Shown: positions 7,935 to 17,464, counted from the first letter of the stretch. The stretch is DNA of 64,000 bases from Flagellimonas hymeniacidonis (GCF_008040165.1 NZ_VRUR01000002.1:496001-560000), one strand, 5' to 3'. Notes: generated by a model not told the origin, from the sequence alone. Translations and numbers: made by a program.

Positions 7935-10082
7935 CTATTCTTCTTCGTTTTGAGCATCTTCATCACTTTCTTCAGCAGCCTTGTTAAGGTTGTTTTCCAT
8001 GATGTTTAGCTTTTTAAGTTTAGCCTTCCACGTTTCCAAGGCTTCCTTGTGCCTGTTTATATTGTTTACAACATCCTTTACTAAAGGACTATCTTCAGAA
8101 GCATTAGAGAAAAATTGAAGGTTATTTTCTAATTGTCTTATTTCAGATTTACTTTCTTCTATTTTCCTTCGGATGAAGACACGTTCGTTACCAATGGCCC
8201 TGTTATCATCCGTTTTGGCAAGCTGCTGCATTTTATCGCCGTACTTAAGCAATTCTGATTCTTGCTTGCTCACGCCTAGTTTTGTGAATAGCGCATCAAC
8301 AATTTTGTTGAATTTCCCATTGATGTGTTTTTTGTTATACGGAATACGTCCAAGGGTTTTCCATTCTGCGATAAACTTTTTTACCGTGTTAAGGTCCTTT
8401 TCCTTATCACCCGTCAGTTGAAATGCCTTTATACGATCAAGGCAGGCACTTTTCTTCTCAAAATTGGCATATTCTTCCTTTTGGCTTTCATTTTTCTCTG
8501 CATGCAATCGATTAAAATAATGATTGCAGGCATCTTTGAACTCGTTCCAAATCTTGTCAGAGTATTTACGTGGTACATGGCCAATTTTTTTCCACTCACT
8601 TTGTATACGTTTCATTTCGGGAGTGGCCATTTCCCTATCATCACTGTCTTTAAGCGCCACTGCCAATCCCAATAAAGCCCTTTTCTTTTCTAAATTTTCG
8701 TGCTGTTCCTTTTTTTGACTCTTGTAGAAAGCGTTTTTATTCCTATTGAATTTCCTTACGGCATCCTTAAAAGCACTCCAAGTCTGCTCATTTACTTTTT
8801 GTGGAACTTTCCCAGCTTTAAAGAAGGCTTCCCGTAGCGCTTCTATTTCCTTTATTTGCTGTTGTAATGCCCTGTGATTGTTGGTGATATTATCCGCAAT
8901 TTGCATAATAGAAGCTATCACCTCTTGCTTCTTCACCAAGTTTTTTTCGTAATCTTTTTCCAGTTCTTGGTAATGCTCCTGTCTTCGTTGGTGCATCGCC
9001 TTGGTAGCATTGCTGAAACGCCCCCAAACTTCTTCCCGCTGTTCTTTGGCAACAGGGCCAATATCTTCTTTCCAAATCTTATGTAAGGTCTGTAACTCAC
9101 GAAAAGCTTTTCCTAAATCGGGTTCTTTTGCAAGCAATTCGGCACGTTCTACCAGTTTCATTTTTTCCTCCAGATTGTGCTTAAAATCAAGATCGCGTAA
9201 TTCTCTATTTAAGTGGAGAAAGTCATAGAAAATCTCCATATGATGATGATAGGTGCGCCATACATCATTATAATTGTTTCTGGGAATAGGTCCTGCGTTA
9301 CGCCAGTTTTCCTGTAAATCCTTGAAGTTTTTATAGGTAGTGTTAATATCCTCTTCAACATTCATAAGACCTTTGAGCTGTTCAATAATCTCTAAACGTC
9401 TTTTAAGATTGCTTTTTAAGTTTTGGTCTAGTTGTTTATAGTACTGGTCTTTTTTCTCTCTGTACTCACCAAAAACCTCATTAAATTGTCTTTTGGCAAC
9501 GGAATTATAACGGAAGTCTATTTCATTACCACCATTGGCTACAAATTCTTCTTTTTTATGCTCAAGAAACTCCTGGAACTTTTGGTCAAACTCATATTTA
9601 ATGGAGCTTACATGCTTATTTATGGCCTGTATTTTTTCGTTTTTGACCAAACGCTGCAACTCTCCAACTAAATTTTCTATAGACATGGAGTGGTAATCCA
9701 ACATTGGAATATGATGGCGTTTCTCGTTGTCTACATCTTCAGCATCTTCAGCATTTGACTCCTCAATTTCTTCAATGACCTTTTCTGCCTCTGGTTCTTT
9801 AGAAGGTTCTTCGGTGGCAGTGGCTTTTTCGGCATCCTCTGCATTTGATTCCTCAATTTCTTCAGTAGCCTTTTCTGCTTCTATTTCTTTTGGAGGTACC
9901 TCGGTTGTTGTAGTTTCTTCTGGGGGAGAAGAATTTGTTTTTTCTGTGTTCTCTTGTTGTACTTTATCTTCAGATGTATTTGGTTCAGAAATGGGGCTTT
10001 CTTCCTCAGTTTTTTTTAAAGCATCTGCATTATGCTCAGTACCACCTTCAGTTTCCTGAAGTTTTTGCTCGTTTTCCTGCAT
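7935..10082 (-). CDS. DUF349 repeat protein
   Basis: A 715-residue cytoplasmic protein. Residues 1-125 are very acidic and low in complexity, with a 30-residue tandem repeat. The remainder consists of repeated alpha-helical DUF349 units recognised by recurring W-x-x-x-G-x-(I/V)-P motifs, for example NWRNAGPIPRNNYNDVW, SEWKKIGHVPRKYSDKIW and AEWKTLGRIPYNKKHING. The C-terminal tail is again acidic. DUF349 proteins are widespread in Flavobacteriaceae; the function is not established. The open frame extends upstream to a TTG at 10130, but ATG at 10082 is taken as start. A -7-like element TACTTTTG lies at 10147-10154, about 65 bases upstream. Confidence 0.88.
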   Translation of the reverse strand: MQENEQKLQETEGGTEHNADALKKTEEESPISEPNTSEDKVQQENTEKTNSSPPEETTTTEVPPKEIEAEKATEEIEESNAEDAEKATATEEPSKEPEAEKVIEEIEESNAEDAEDVDNEKRHHIPMLDYHSMSIENLVGELQRLVKNEKIQAINKHVSSIKYEFDQKFQEFLEHKKEEFVANGGNEIDFRYNSVAKRQFNEVFGEYREKKDQYYKQLDQNLKSNLKRRLEIIEQLKGLMNVEEDINTTYKNFKDLQENWRNAGPIPRNNYNDVWRTYHHHMEIFYDFLHLNRELRDLDFKHNLEEKMKLVERAELLAKEPDLGKAFRELQTLHKIWKEDIGPVAKEQREEVWGRFSNATKAMHQRRQEHYQELEKDYEKNLVKKQEVIASIMQIADNITNNHRALQQQIKEIEALREAFFKAGKVPQKVNEQTWSAFKDAVRKFNRNKNAFYKSQKKEQHENLEKKRALLGLAVALKDSDDREMATPEMKRIQSEWKKIGHVPRKYSDKIWNEFKDACNHYFNRLHAEKNESQKEEYANFEKKSACLDRIKAFQLTGDKEKDLNTVKKFIAEWKTLGRIPYNKKHINGKFNKIVDALFTKLGVSKQESELLKYGDKMQQLAKTDDNRAIGNERVFIRRKIEESKSEIRQLENNLQFFSNASEDSPLVKDVVNNINRHKEALETWKAKLKKLNIMENNLNKAAEESDEDAQNEEE
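9738..9893 (-). repeat. 90-bp tandem repeat coding acidic linker
   Basis: Two copies of a 30-codon unit inside the DUF349 gene. Residues 64-93 and 94-115 share the string EAEK(A/V)(T/I)EEIEESNAEDAE (copies at residues 68-85 and 98-115). The coding strand is nearly identical between copies, suggesting a recent in-frame duplication that may vary in copy number between strains. Confidence 0.7.
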
Positions 10083-10221
10083 CAGTAGTTTCTTTTCGTA
10101 GGATTGATGATAATATAGCCAAGTTAACAACTAAATTACCCAATAACAAAAGTAGTGATTCTTCTTTTGTTTAAGTTTTTGCTTGTATCAATTGGTCAAA
10201 ATGGAGTATGTGTAACAAGTT

Positions 10222-10974
10222 TCAAGTCGTTGACCAAATTTCCCATGCTTTTTCTGCTTGTAACTTCAACATTTTCAAACCATTACATATTTCAGTTCCT
10301 TTCAATTCGCCTTCATGCAAAAAAGCTGTTTTTTTCGGGTTATAGATAAGATCAAACAAAAGATGCTCTTTGCATAAATGTTGATAGGGTAGGGCAGGTT
10401 TGTCATTTACATCAGGATAGGTGCCCAAAGGCGTGCAATTAATGATTACGGTATATTCCTGAATGATTTCTTTGTTCAATTCTTCATAAGTGAATCCATC
10501 TTCCCTTTTGGACCTTGAAACATAGGAATGGTCTATACCCAGTTCTTCCAGAACAAACCGTATGGCTTTTGATGCACCTCCCGTGCCCAAAATAAGTGCT
10601 TTAGTATGATGCGGTTTTATAAAGGTCTCTATGGATTTTTGAAAACCATAGGCGTCTGTATTATATCCCTTTAACCCTTTTTCAGTGAATTTAACAGTGT
10701 TAACAGCCCCAATCAACTCAGCTTTCCTATCAATAGCTGCCAAATAAGGGATTACTTCTTCTTTGTATGGAATGGTAACATTTAACCCTTTTAACTGATT
10801 CTGGGAAAGAAGCTGTTCAAATGCAGAAATGTTCTGAATATCAAAATTCTCATAACTATGATCAGTCAGACCTAGATCATCAAATTTTTGAGTGAAGTAA
10901 GCCTGTGAAAAGGAATAGGATATATTTTTACCTAGTAGTCCGAACCTGTTTTTTTTCTTTTCTATTTTTTCCAT
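10222..10974 (-). CDS. aroE: shikimate dehydrogenase
   Basis: A 250-residue cytoplasmic enzyme that reduces 3-dehydroshikimate to shikimate with NADPH in aromatic amino acid synthesis. Visible motifs: the substrate-binding segment GKNISYSFSQAYF near residue 15, the catalytic-lysine motif NVTIPYKE, the aspartate in GYNTDAYGF, the nucleotide-binding loop ILGTGGASKA, and TPLGTYP. It is slightly shorter than the usual 270 residues but has all key motifs. Its first 47 bases overlap the 3' end of the upstream DUF368 gene, which is a long overlap; both frames look genuine. It is the last gene of a run from the aroE-DUF368-DUF368 cluster. Confidence 0.93.
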   Translation of the reverse strand: MEKIEKKKNRFGLLGKNISYSFSQAYFTQKFDDLGLTDHSYENFDIQNISAFEQLLSQNQLKGLNVTIPYKEEVIPYLAAIDRKAELIGAVNTVKFTEKGLKGYNTDAYGFQKSIETFIKPHHTKALILGTGGASKAIRFVLEELGIDHSYVSRSKREDGFTYEELNKEIIQEYTVIINCTPLGTYPDVNDKPALPYQHLCKEHLLFDLIYNPKKTAFLHEGELKGTEICNGLKMLKLQAEKAWEIWSTT

Positions 10975-11965
10975 ACCAATCTAGCACCAATAATAACAAA
11001 ATTCCCAAGATCATAAAAAATATAGCCCACCAAGTTTCGGGGTTTCCTATTTGAGGAAGGTATCGCTCATAATTTGCTATTATTTTGTCACCGTTGGAAT
11101 CAAGTAAAATGTTCCCAACAGCATCCATTTTGTACATGGTCCTTTTCCATGGCCATACGACCCCCAATGAACCTGTAATAAAGCCTAAAATAACCGCTGT
11201 AGCGCTAGCTTTATAATGCTTTAGCACATAGCTTAGTAAGTGTGAGAACGTTACCAAACCTGTGGCTGAGCCTAGGGTAAAAATCCCTAATATTTTGAGC
11301 GTTTCTATTCGCTTTGGGTTTTCTATAAAACTAAAATCCCCTGAAAACAGTTCTGAAAAAGTGTCATAAAGTGCATTTACTGAGTCGACCAATAGCAACA
11401 CATAATTACCTAAAAGAATTAGGATAAATGAGCCTGAAAGTCCGGGTAAGGTCATTCCTGAAACACTAATGATACCACAGAAAAAAATGAAAAATAGATT
11501 GTCGTTTTCTTTGGCTGGGCTTAAAAAACTGATGGATATTCCAATGATTAACCCAATGATTCCAGCCGTGACGGTTCTTTTGTTCCACTTGTCAAAATCT
11601 TTTGAAATGTAATAGATGGAGCCCAAGATCATACCAAAGAAAGCGGCCCATACAAAGAGTTCTTTTTGCTCCAAAAAGTAATCCAACACTCTAGAAATAC
11701 TAAAATAGCTAATAAGCATTCCTAGGATAAGTAGTATTAAAAATTGACCGTTTGTGTATTGATAAAAGCTCTTGAACCGTCCATTTATAAGCAGCTTGAA
11801 GGCCTTTGCGTTTACTTTTTGAAGGGAATAGATAAATTCCTCATAAAAACCACCAACAAACGCAACGATGCCTCCAGAAACGCCGGGAACCTTGTTGGCA
11901 GCACCCATGCAAAGTCCTTTTATTACCAAAAAAAAATTGTCCAGTAATGTTCTAGGTTGATGCAT
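10928..11965 (-). CDS. DUF368 membrane protein (copy 1)
   Basis: A 345-residue polytopic inner-membrane protein with about eight hydrophobic segments. Family signatures are present: KGLCMGAANKVPGVSGGIVAFVGGFYEE at the N-terminus (split across residues 16-43) and SGMTLPGLSGSFILILLGNY in the middle. DUF368 proteins are related to the DedA/polyprenyl-phosphate-type transporters; some family members have been linked to recycling of undecaprenyl phosphate, so a lipid-carrier role is an attractive inference. It is followed by a second paralogue upstream (16 bases away), and its 3' end overlaps aroE. The C-terminal tail is short and basic. Confidence 0.88.
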   Translation of the reverse strand: MHQPRTLLDNFFLVIKGLCMGAANKVPGVSGGIVAFVGGFYEEFIYSLQKVNAKAFKLLINGRFKSFYQYTNGQFLILLILGMLISYFSISRVLDYFLEQKELFVWAAFFGMILGSIYYISKDFDKWNKRTVTAGIIGLIIGISISFLSPAKENDNLFFIFFCGIISVSGMTLPGLSGSFILILLGNYVLLLVDSVNALYDTFSELFSGDFSFIENPKRIETLKILGIFTLGSATGLVTFSHLLSYVLKHYKASATAVILGFITGSLGVVWPWKRTMYKMDAVGNILLDSNGDKIIANYERYLPQIGNPETWWAIFFMILGILLLLVLDWYGKNRKEKKQVRTTR

Positions 11966-11981
11966 GCACGAAAGGTTTCTC

Positions 11982-12899
11982 TTATTTCTTGGAAGCTAGT
12001 TTTTCCAAGATAAAAATAAGCGAAAAACCTATTAAAGCTAGTATTATGGCAAGTATTAGTTGATTGTCCCCTTCAAATGCAGATGGCCATACATTCATAT
12101 CATCAATAACTTTGGTTTTATCCCCAAAAGTCCTGGTTTCCAAAACTTTTTTCCAAGGCCATATTTTATTTAAAGACCCAAGAATAAAACCTGTCAATAG
12201 CGCAAGAGTGATGTTTTTGTAGTGACTGAACATCCATTTTAGCAAACGGGCAAAACTTAAAAGACCGAATATGGCACCTAAAGCAACGGTAATCACAATT
12301 TTTAGGTCTCTTTCGTGTACTGCATCCAGAATGGTTTTATATGAGCCAAGTAGCACCAGAATAAACGCCCCAGATATTCCTGGGAGTATCATGGCGCAAA
12401 TTGCTAATGCACCGGAAAGAAATAAGTAAGGCAGGCTATCTGTATTTTCATTTGGTGGTAGTTCTGTTATAAAGTAGGCAACCGCGGTTCCTACTAGGAA
12501 CACAACTATGGTTCCCACAGACCATTTCTTAATTTCCTTGCCTACAAAAAAGATACTGGCCAATACAAGCCCAAAGAAAAAAGACCATAGCAAAACGGGT
12601 TGGTTTTCTAAAAGCCAACTAAGTACTTTGGCCAATGACAATACACTGATGAATATCCCCGAAAAAAGAGCTAATAGAAAATTACCGTTGGCCTTCTCCC
12701 AAAAAGATTTGAACCCCTCCTTTTTTAGGGTGGTAAAAAGCGAAAGATTGATATTGTTTATAGAGGTAATCAATTCTTCATATATACCTGAAATAAAGGC
12801 TATGGTTCCACCAGAAACTCCAGGGACAACATCTGCGGCTCCCATAGCAATTCCCTTTAGTGTTATAAACACATAATCTAATAACTGACGTGTCTTCAT
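11982..12899 (-). CDS. DUF368 membrane protein (copy 2)
   Basis: A 305-residue polytopic membrane protein paralogous to the next gene downstream. It carries the same signatures, KGIAMGAADVVPGVSGGT at the N-terminus and MILPGISGAFILVLLGSYK in the centre, and the same GFILGSLNKIWPWKK-type motif late in the protein (compare GFITGSLGVVWPWKR in copy 1). The two copies are adjacent, same strand, 16 bases apart, so they arose by tandem duplication and are probably co-translated. Divergence is large enough that they may have different substrates or form a heterodimer. Function unproven; lipid-carrier transport is inferred from the family. Confidence 0.88.
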   Translation of the reverse strand: MKTRQLLDYVFITLKGIAMGAADVVPGVSGGTIAFISGIYEELITSINNINLSLFTTLKKEGFKSFWEKANGNFLLALFSGIFISVLSLAKVLSWLLENQPVLLWSFFFGLVLASIFFVGKEIKKWSVGTIVVFLVGTAVAYFITELPPNENTDSLPYLFLSGALAICAMILPGISGAFILVLLGSYKTILDAVHERDLKIVITVALGAIFGLLSFARLLKWMFSHYKNITLALLTGFILGSLNKIWPWKKVLETRTFGDKTKVIDDMNVWPSAFEGDNQLILAIILALIGFSLIFILEKLASKK

Positions 12900-12923
12900 G
12901 AATTATTTAGAGTAAAACCTAGA

Positions 12924-14324
12924 TTAGGTAGATGCTTTTTTAATTTCGGAAACGAGGGTCTGTAGCCATTGCACTCCATTGAATTCTGGAAAATCTTCTT
13001 CGAACAATTGCAGTTTTTCAATATCTAATTGCATTGCTTCGGCTAGTTTCCCCTTGGCATTTAAAATTTCGTTGTTTTTTAAATAAACTCCTGCCAGTTT
13101 GTAGACCAATTCGGCGCTTTCAGGGTAAAATTCTAGCGCTTGTACCAATACCTGGATAGAAGAACCAAAATCTCCAATTTTTCTTAGTACATCAGCCCAG
13201 TTACACCAAGTATCCATTTCGTAATTTCCAAGATCAACAGTTTGCTTATAGGCAAAATCTGCCTCATCAAAATTCTTTAAGGCATAGTAGATTTTTGCAC
13301 ACTTTTTCCAATATAAAGGATTTTCACCATCAATATTTATCGCTTTATTAATATAATACAAAGCTTTTTCGTAATTCTTAAGCTTGTAATGAAAATCCGT
13401 TATGGCCAACCATCCCTTGTCCAATAAGGGATCTTCGTGAACGGTATTATAGTAGTAATATTTTGCCAAATCGTTGTTGCCCAATTTTTCATGGCATCTT
13501 CCTATGCGCAAATAGGCATGTGATGTTGGATCTTCAATGGAAATGGTTGTTTCGTAGTTTTCTATAGCCTCATTATATTTGCCCAACTTTTCAAGGACCT
13601 TTCCTTTTTCAAAGTAAGCACCAATAAAAGAATCATCGGAAATAATGGCAAAATCAAATGCGGTCAAGGCTTCAGGGTACATATCCATGATATAATACAT
13701 CTTCCCTAATTGATGCCAAGCTACTTCGCAATAAGGATTTCGTTCCAAATACGTATTGAGATAATGAATGGCTCCATCAAAATCTTCTAGGAACTCAAAG
13801 CAGTAAATTACATTATAAAGGGACGAATAATCTCTATCGTCGAATTCCACACATCTCATAAAACTGCGTTTTGCCTTTTCAAAATCATCCATAAACAGGT
13901 ATTCCATACCCAAAAGAGAATGGATATCAAAATTATCATCTGCTTTTTGGAGTGCTTCTAAAAGTAGATCCACAGCACCTTGATGGTTATCTTGTTTGGA
14001 TTGGATATTAGCCCTTTGAATAAGGATTTCTTCGTTGTTGGCATCTATATTTTGAAGCTCATCCAATATTTTTTCTGCATCTTCATATCTATCTTCAAAA
14101 ACGAGAACTTCTACGCGCAACAGTTTTAATTCTAAAGAATTAGGATGCTGCTCCAAACCAATTTGGATCGCTTTTTTTCCCAAGGAGACTTTTCCGTTGT
14201 TGAGATAGTGATGAATGATTTCCTCGAAATCCTCTGAATCAAAAAAGTACACATCATCTGTCTTGAGCATTGACTCAAATTTGCTGATGGATTCTTCAGG
14301 ATGTTCGTTAGAATCTAACGCCAT
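12924..14324 (-). CDS. tetratricopeptide repeat protein
   Basis: A 466-residue protein built almost entirely of about twelve TPR helical pairs, for example WHQLGKMYYIMDMYPEALTA and KGKVLEKLGKYNEAIENYE. It has no signal peptide or membrane segment, so it is probably cytoplasmic. TPR arrays bind partner proteins; the partner is unknown. The N-terminus is acidic (residues 1-30). It lies 24 bases upstream of the DUF368 pair on the same strand and could be the first gene of that transcript. A weak terminator-like hairpin lies between it and the aminotransferase gene upstream. Confidence 0.88.
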   Translation of the reverse strand: MALDSNEHPEESISKFESMLKTDDVYFFDSEDFEEIIHHYLNNGKVSLGKKAIQIGLEQHPNSLELKLLRVEVLVFEDRYEDAEKILDELQNIDANNEEILIQRANIQSKQDNHQGAVDLLLEALQKADDNFDIHSLLGMEYLFMDDFEKAKRSFMRCVEFDDRDYSSLYNVIYCFEFLEDFDGAIHYLNTYLERNPYCEVAWHQLGKMYYIMDMYPEALTAFDFAIISDDSFIGAYFEKGKVLEKLGKYNEAIENYETTISIEDPTSHAYLRIGRCHEKLGNNDLAKYYYYNTVHEDPLLDKGWLAITDFHYKLKNYEKALYYINKAINIDGENPLYWKKCAKIYYALKNFDEADFAYKQTVDLGNYEMDTWCNWADVLRKIGDFGSSIQVLVQALEFYPESAELVYKLAGVYLKNNEILNAKGKLAEAMQLDIEKLQLFEEDFPEFNGVQWLQTLVSEIKKAST

Positions 14325-14350
14325 AGGAACGAGTTTGGTTTAACTATGGA

Positions 14351-14372
14351 CTTAAAATTAGCCCTTTAGGGC
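14351..14372 (-). terminator. possible terminator after the aminotransferase gene
   Basis: On the minus strand GCCC (14372-14369) and GGGC (14364-14361) form a short GC stem with a small loop, followed by TAATTTTAAG. It lies 40 bases past the aminotransferase stop. The stem is short, so this call is tentative. Confidence 0.35.
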
Positions 14373-14410
14373 GCTGTTTATGTCCGTGATTTGGGTATGT
14401 TATCAACAAA

Positions 14411-15607
14411 TTAGTTAACAGCAGCGGGTTTGTAATCGTTTAAAATACTGATGATTTGGCTGCATCCTTCTGCTATTTCCGCTTCAGAAATGGTCATTGG
14501 TGGTGATATGCGAACCGCTTTGGGTTCAAAAAGCAGCCAAAACAAAATCAATCCTTTTTTAGCCGCGGTTAATATCAAATAATTAACTATTTCCTCGTTT
14601 TTCAATAGCAAAGCAAGCATTAAACCCTTACCTCGAATTTCATTAATCAAAGGATGTACCAAAAGTGTTCTGAACAGTTTTTCTTTCTCTAAAGCAGATT
14701 CAACCAGCTGTTTTTCTGTAATTTCTTGTAAAGTTGCCAAGCTGGCAGCAGCGATCACTGGATTCCCGCCAAATGTGGTAATATGTCCCAACGTAGGGCT
14801 TTCTTGCAAGCTATCCATCATCTTTTTTGAAGCGACAAAAGCACCGATAGGTAGTCCGGAAGCCATTCCCTTGCCGACTACCAAAATATCGGGTATACAG
14901 CCATAATGCTCAAAGGCAAAAAGTTTCCCAGTTCTTCCAAAACCGGGCTGTATTTCATCCAAAATCAACAAAGCGCCTACTTCATCACAACGGGTTCTCA
15001 CTTTTTTTAGATAATCATTTTCAGGAAGAATAAAGCCTGCTCCTCCTTGAATGGTTTCCAAGATTACGGCCGCGGTTTGTCCTGTAATCTTCTCTAAATC
15101 GTCTGCTACATTAAATCTGATAAAAGAAACATCAGGAATCAATGGTCTAAAAGCACTTTTTCGTTCTTCATACCCCATTATGCTTAAACTTCCCATTGTA
15201 TTGCCATGGTAAGCATGTTTGGCAGCAATTAGTTGTGAACGGCCCGTATACCTTCTTGCAAGTTTTAAAGCGCCTTCAATAGCTTCTGTACCAGAATTTA
15301 CCAAATAGGTGGTCTCCAGATTATTGGGAAGCTGCGAGGCAAGGAGTTTGGTATATTCCACAGCAGGTTGCAGAATGTATTCTCCGTAAACCATAACGTG
15401 CATGTATTTTCCTGCTTGTTCTTTAACTGCATTGACCACTCTTGGATGGCAATGGCCTAAGCTACATGCAGAGACACCAGCGACAAAATCTAAATGCTTT
15501 TTACCCTGGGTGTCATAAATATAACTGCCTTGGGCATGAGAGACCGCCAAACCTAAAGGATGTGGCGTGGTTTGGGTTTGATATTTGAAAAAATCCTCCT
15601 TGGACAT
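14411..15607 (-). CDS. class III aminotransferase (ArgD-like)
   Basis: A 398-residue pyridoxal-phosphate enzyme of aminotransferase class III, the group with acetylornithine and related omega-aminotransferases. Motifs: VNSGTEAIEGALKLAR (cofactor phosphate binding), LILDEIQPGFGRTGKLFAFEH (cofactor aspartate), and the Schiff-base lysine in LVVGKGMASGLPIGAF. The C-terminal substrate domain is complete with AVRISPPMTI. The gene does not lie in an arginine cluster, so the true amino donor/acceptor is uncertain. Its ATG overlaps the stop of the OstA-like gene as TAATG, indicating translational coupling to an envelope gene, an arrangement I recognise from other flavobacteria. Confidence 0.88.
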   Translation of the reverse strand: MSKEDFFKYQTQTTPHPLGLAVSHAQGSYIYDTQGKKHLDFVAGVSACSLGHCHPRVVNAVKEQAGKYMHVMVYGEYILQPAVEYTKLLASQLPNNLETTYLVNSGTEAIEGALKLARRYTGRSQLIAAKHAYHGNTMGSLSIMGYEERKSAFRPLIPDVSFIRFNVADDLEKITGQTAAVILETIQGGAGFILPENDYLKKVRTRCDEVGALLILDEIQPGFGRTGKLFAFEHYGCIPDILVVGKGMASGLPIGAFVASKKMMDSLQESPTLGHITTFGGNPVIAAASLATLQEITEKQLVESALEKEKLFRTLLVHPLINEIRGKGLMLALLLKNEEIVNYLILTAAKKGLILFWLLFEPKAVRISPPMTISEAEIAEGCSQIISILNDYKPAAVN

Positions 15608-17313
15608 TAGGGTTGCTGTACTTTCTTGACCTCCGTTTTTTTAGGTTTTGTGCCTTGGTTATTGGAGATATTGTTTACCGGGTCGTTTTCATTTTTTTGG
15701 CGCTCTTCTTCTTCAGCATCAATATCTATTGGGTTGTCAATTCCTCTAATTTTAACCAACTCAATAGTGTTGTCATCTTCATCAAAAATATCTTCTTTTT
15801 TAAGGATTCTTTCATCTCCACGCCATATAAAGCCTTTTAGCTTCCTGCTTTCAACAGGCAGGTCCGTTTCTGGAAAAATGTCCCCATCTGGGTTGACAAA
15901 AAAGGTAATATCCTCAATATCACTGTTTGCCATCAATAATCTTATTTTACTACAGATGGTTTTATCAATTCCGATAAGCTCTTGGTCATCATTGTACATG
16001 TAATAAATAACCTCGGTATTCTGTACTAAGTCGATGATTTTGAGTTCGTTTTCAATGAACTTTCCATATAAATTCTTGCCTTTAGCTTGGTTATATCCTG
16101 TTTTACTGATAGTGTCCAAAGAAATGATAAAAGCATTTTCCAATACTTTTAACGAATCCAGCTTTTCGGTTTCGAGGTCCGAAATTAAGTGTATACTGTC
16201 CCCCGTAATTTGATTGTCGATATTCCAAAGGATGGGATCGGTAATTAATTTGGTGAGCCCAGTTTTTTCTTCTGAATGAATGGAATCACATTTACCGCTT
16301 AAATCGGTTTTATAAAATTTTGCATTCCTGAAAGCTCTTAATATTCTTGATTCTGGCTTTCCGGTAATCATTAGTGTATCTCCATGAATGTATAATGAAT
16401 CTTGTTGTACTAAATTGATTGCAACTGCCCTTTTAGTAGCAAAAACGGAATCTTTTTCTTTAAACACTTCAGCATAATGGGCTCGTATTACGCCCTTGTT
16501 TATGGTATCGGTAACTTTAATGTTGTTTGTCGCTGAAGCAAATGAACTGGCCTTATCAAAATAGACACTATCGCCTTCAATAATGCGGTTACTGTAATCG
16601 ATTCTGGTATTTTTCACCCCGTAACCTTGCTCTATCTTGGTGTCATAATAACCACGTTCGCAGTAAATTTTATATTCCTCGCCGGTAATGGTAGATGGAC
16701 CATACATATAGGCATTTTTAGAAATGCGGTAATAGTCCAACTGTTCAGAATCTATAATGTACTCCGGATTGTCTATATGGACACTATTTTTAAATTGAAC
16801 CTTTTTAAGCTCTGTAAAGTAGGTGCCAATTTTACTGGTTAAAACGTTTACGGAGTCCACTACCTTTCCTCCTGACCGATAGTAGGATAATTGCTTTTCC
16901 CGGTCAAAATATAAAGTGTCCGTTGTCAATGTCATTTTTCCATCAGACAGATCAACATTTTCCCATGCTTTGGCCAAGCTTGTATCTCCGTTCCAATCGA
17001 GTTTTGCGCTATTCATTTCAATGGAATCACCTTGTTGTAACCTAACATTGCCAATAGCTCTTAAGCGATTTTCTTGGGAGTAAAAGATGGCAATATCGCA
17101 CCAAAGATCAGCTCCCTTATGTTCAAATTGTACTTGGCGTTCATCATCTTTGCTAAAAATTGAAGCACCAGGAAATTGCGCTTCATCTTTAGTGAAGTTA
17201 GCCCCGTAAACAATGTTTATTTGTGTGCTTTCGGCCTCCTGACCTTTTTCTTGGGCAGCGACAAGGAAAAAAGAAAACGCAAAAATGAAGAATGAAATTC
17301 TTTTCAAATCCAC
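15607..17313 (-). CDS. OstA/LptA-like LPS transport protein
   Basis: A 568-residue exported protein with signal peptide (residues 1-20, ending LVAAQ). The N-terminal half holds OstA-like N domain repeats (short beta strands such as ADLWCDIAIFYSQENRLRAIGNV, and repeated DSIEMNSAKLDW / DTLYFDREK units) typical of the LptA/LptD beta-jellyroll that carries lipopolysaccharide across the periplasm. The C-terminus is low-complexity and basic (KPKKTEVKKVQQP). The likely start is GTG at 17313; a TTG at 17307 giving MKRISFF is an alternative. A TACTTTTG -7 element at 17325-17332 lies only 11 bases before the GTG. It is the first gene of a two-gene operon with the aminotransferase. Confidence 0.85.
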   Translation of the reverse strand: MDLKRISFFIFAFSFFLVAAQEKGQEAESTQINIVYGANFTKDEAQFPGASIFSKDDERQVQFEHKGADLWCDIAIFYSQENRLRAIGNVRLQQGDSIEMNSAKLDWNGDTSLAKAWENVDLSDGKMTLTTDTLYFDREKQLSYYRSGGKVVDSVNVLTSKIGTYFTELKKVQFKNSVHIDNPEYIIDSEQLDYYRISKNAYMYGPSTITGEEYKIYCERGYYDTKIEQGYGVKNTRIDYSNRIIEGDSVYFDKASSFASATNNIKVTDTINKGVIRAHYAEVFKEKDSVFATKRAVAINLVQQDSLYIHGDTLMITGKPESRILRAFRNAKFYKTDLSGKCDSIHSEEKTGLTKLITDPILWNIDNQITGDSIHLISDLETEKLDSLKVLENAFIISLDTISKTGYNQAKGKNLYGKFIENELKIIDLVQNTEVIYYMYNDDQELIGIDKTICSKIRLLMANSDIEDITFFVNPDGDIFPETDLPVESRKLKGFIWRGDERILKKEDIFDEDDNTIELVKIRGIDNPIDIDAEEEERQKNENDPVNNISNNQGTKPKKTEVKKVQQP

Positions 17314-17464
17314 AAAATTTTGCTCAAAAGTAGGATTTTTAACGTAAGCGGAGAAAGGGTTTTGGAAAGGTTTGGCAATCTAGTGGTAAAGCGAAGCTTT
17401 TTCGAATTTTGAGACTACAATAATTGTATATCTTATTTGATAATAGCTCTGGAGATATACAGCC

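Noticed and set aside
9727..10059. 110-codon serine-rich frame antisense to the DUF349 acidic region
   Set aside because: It is the mirror of a repetitive glutamate/alanine-rich coding region, which yields serine-rich antisense frames.
10192..10237. Inverted TTGGTCAA / TTGACCAA around the aroE stop
   Set aside because: Loop is 30 bases, there is no T-run, and the repeat spans coding sequence; too weak for a terminator or operator.
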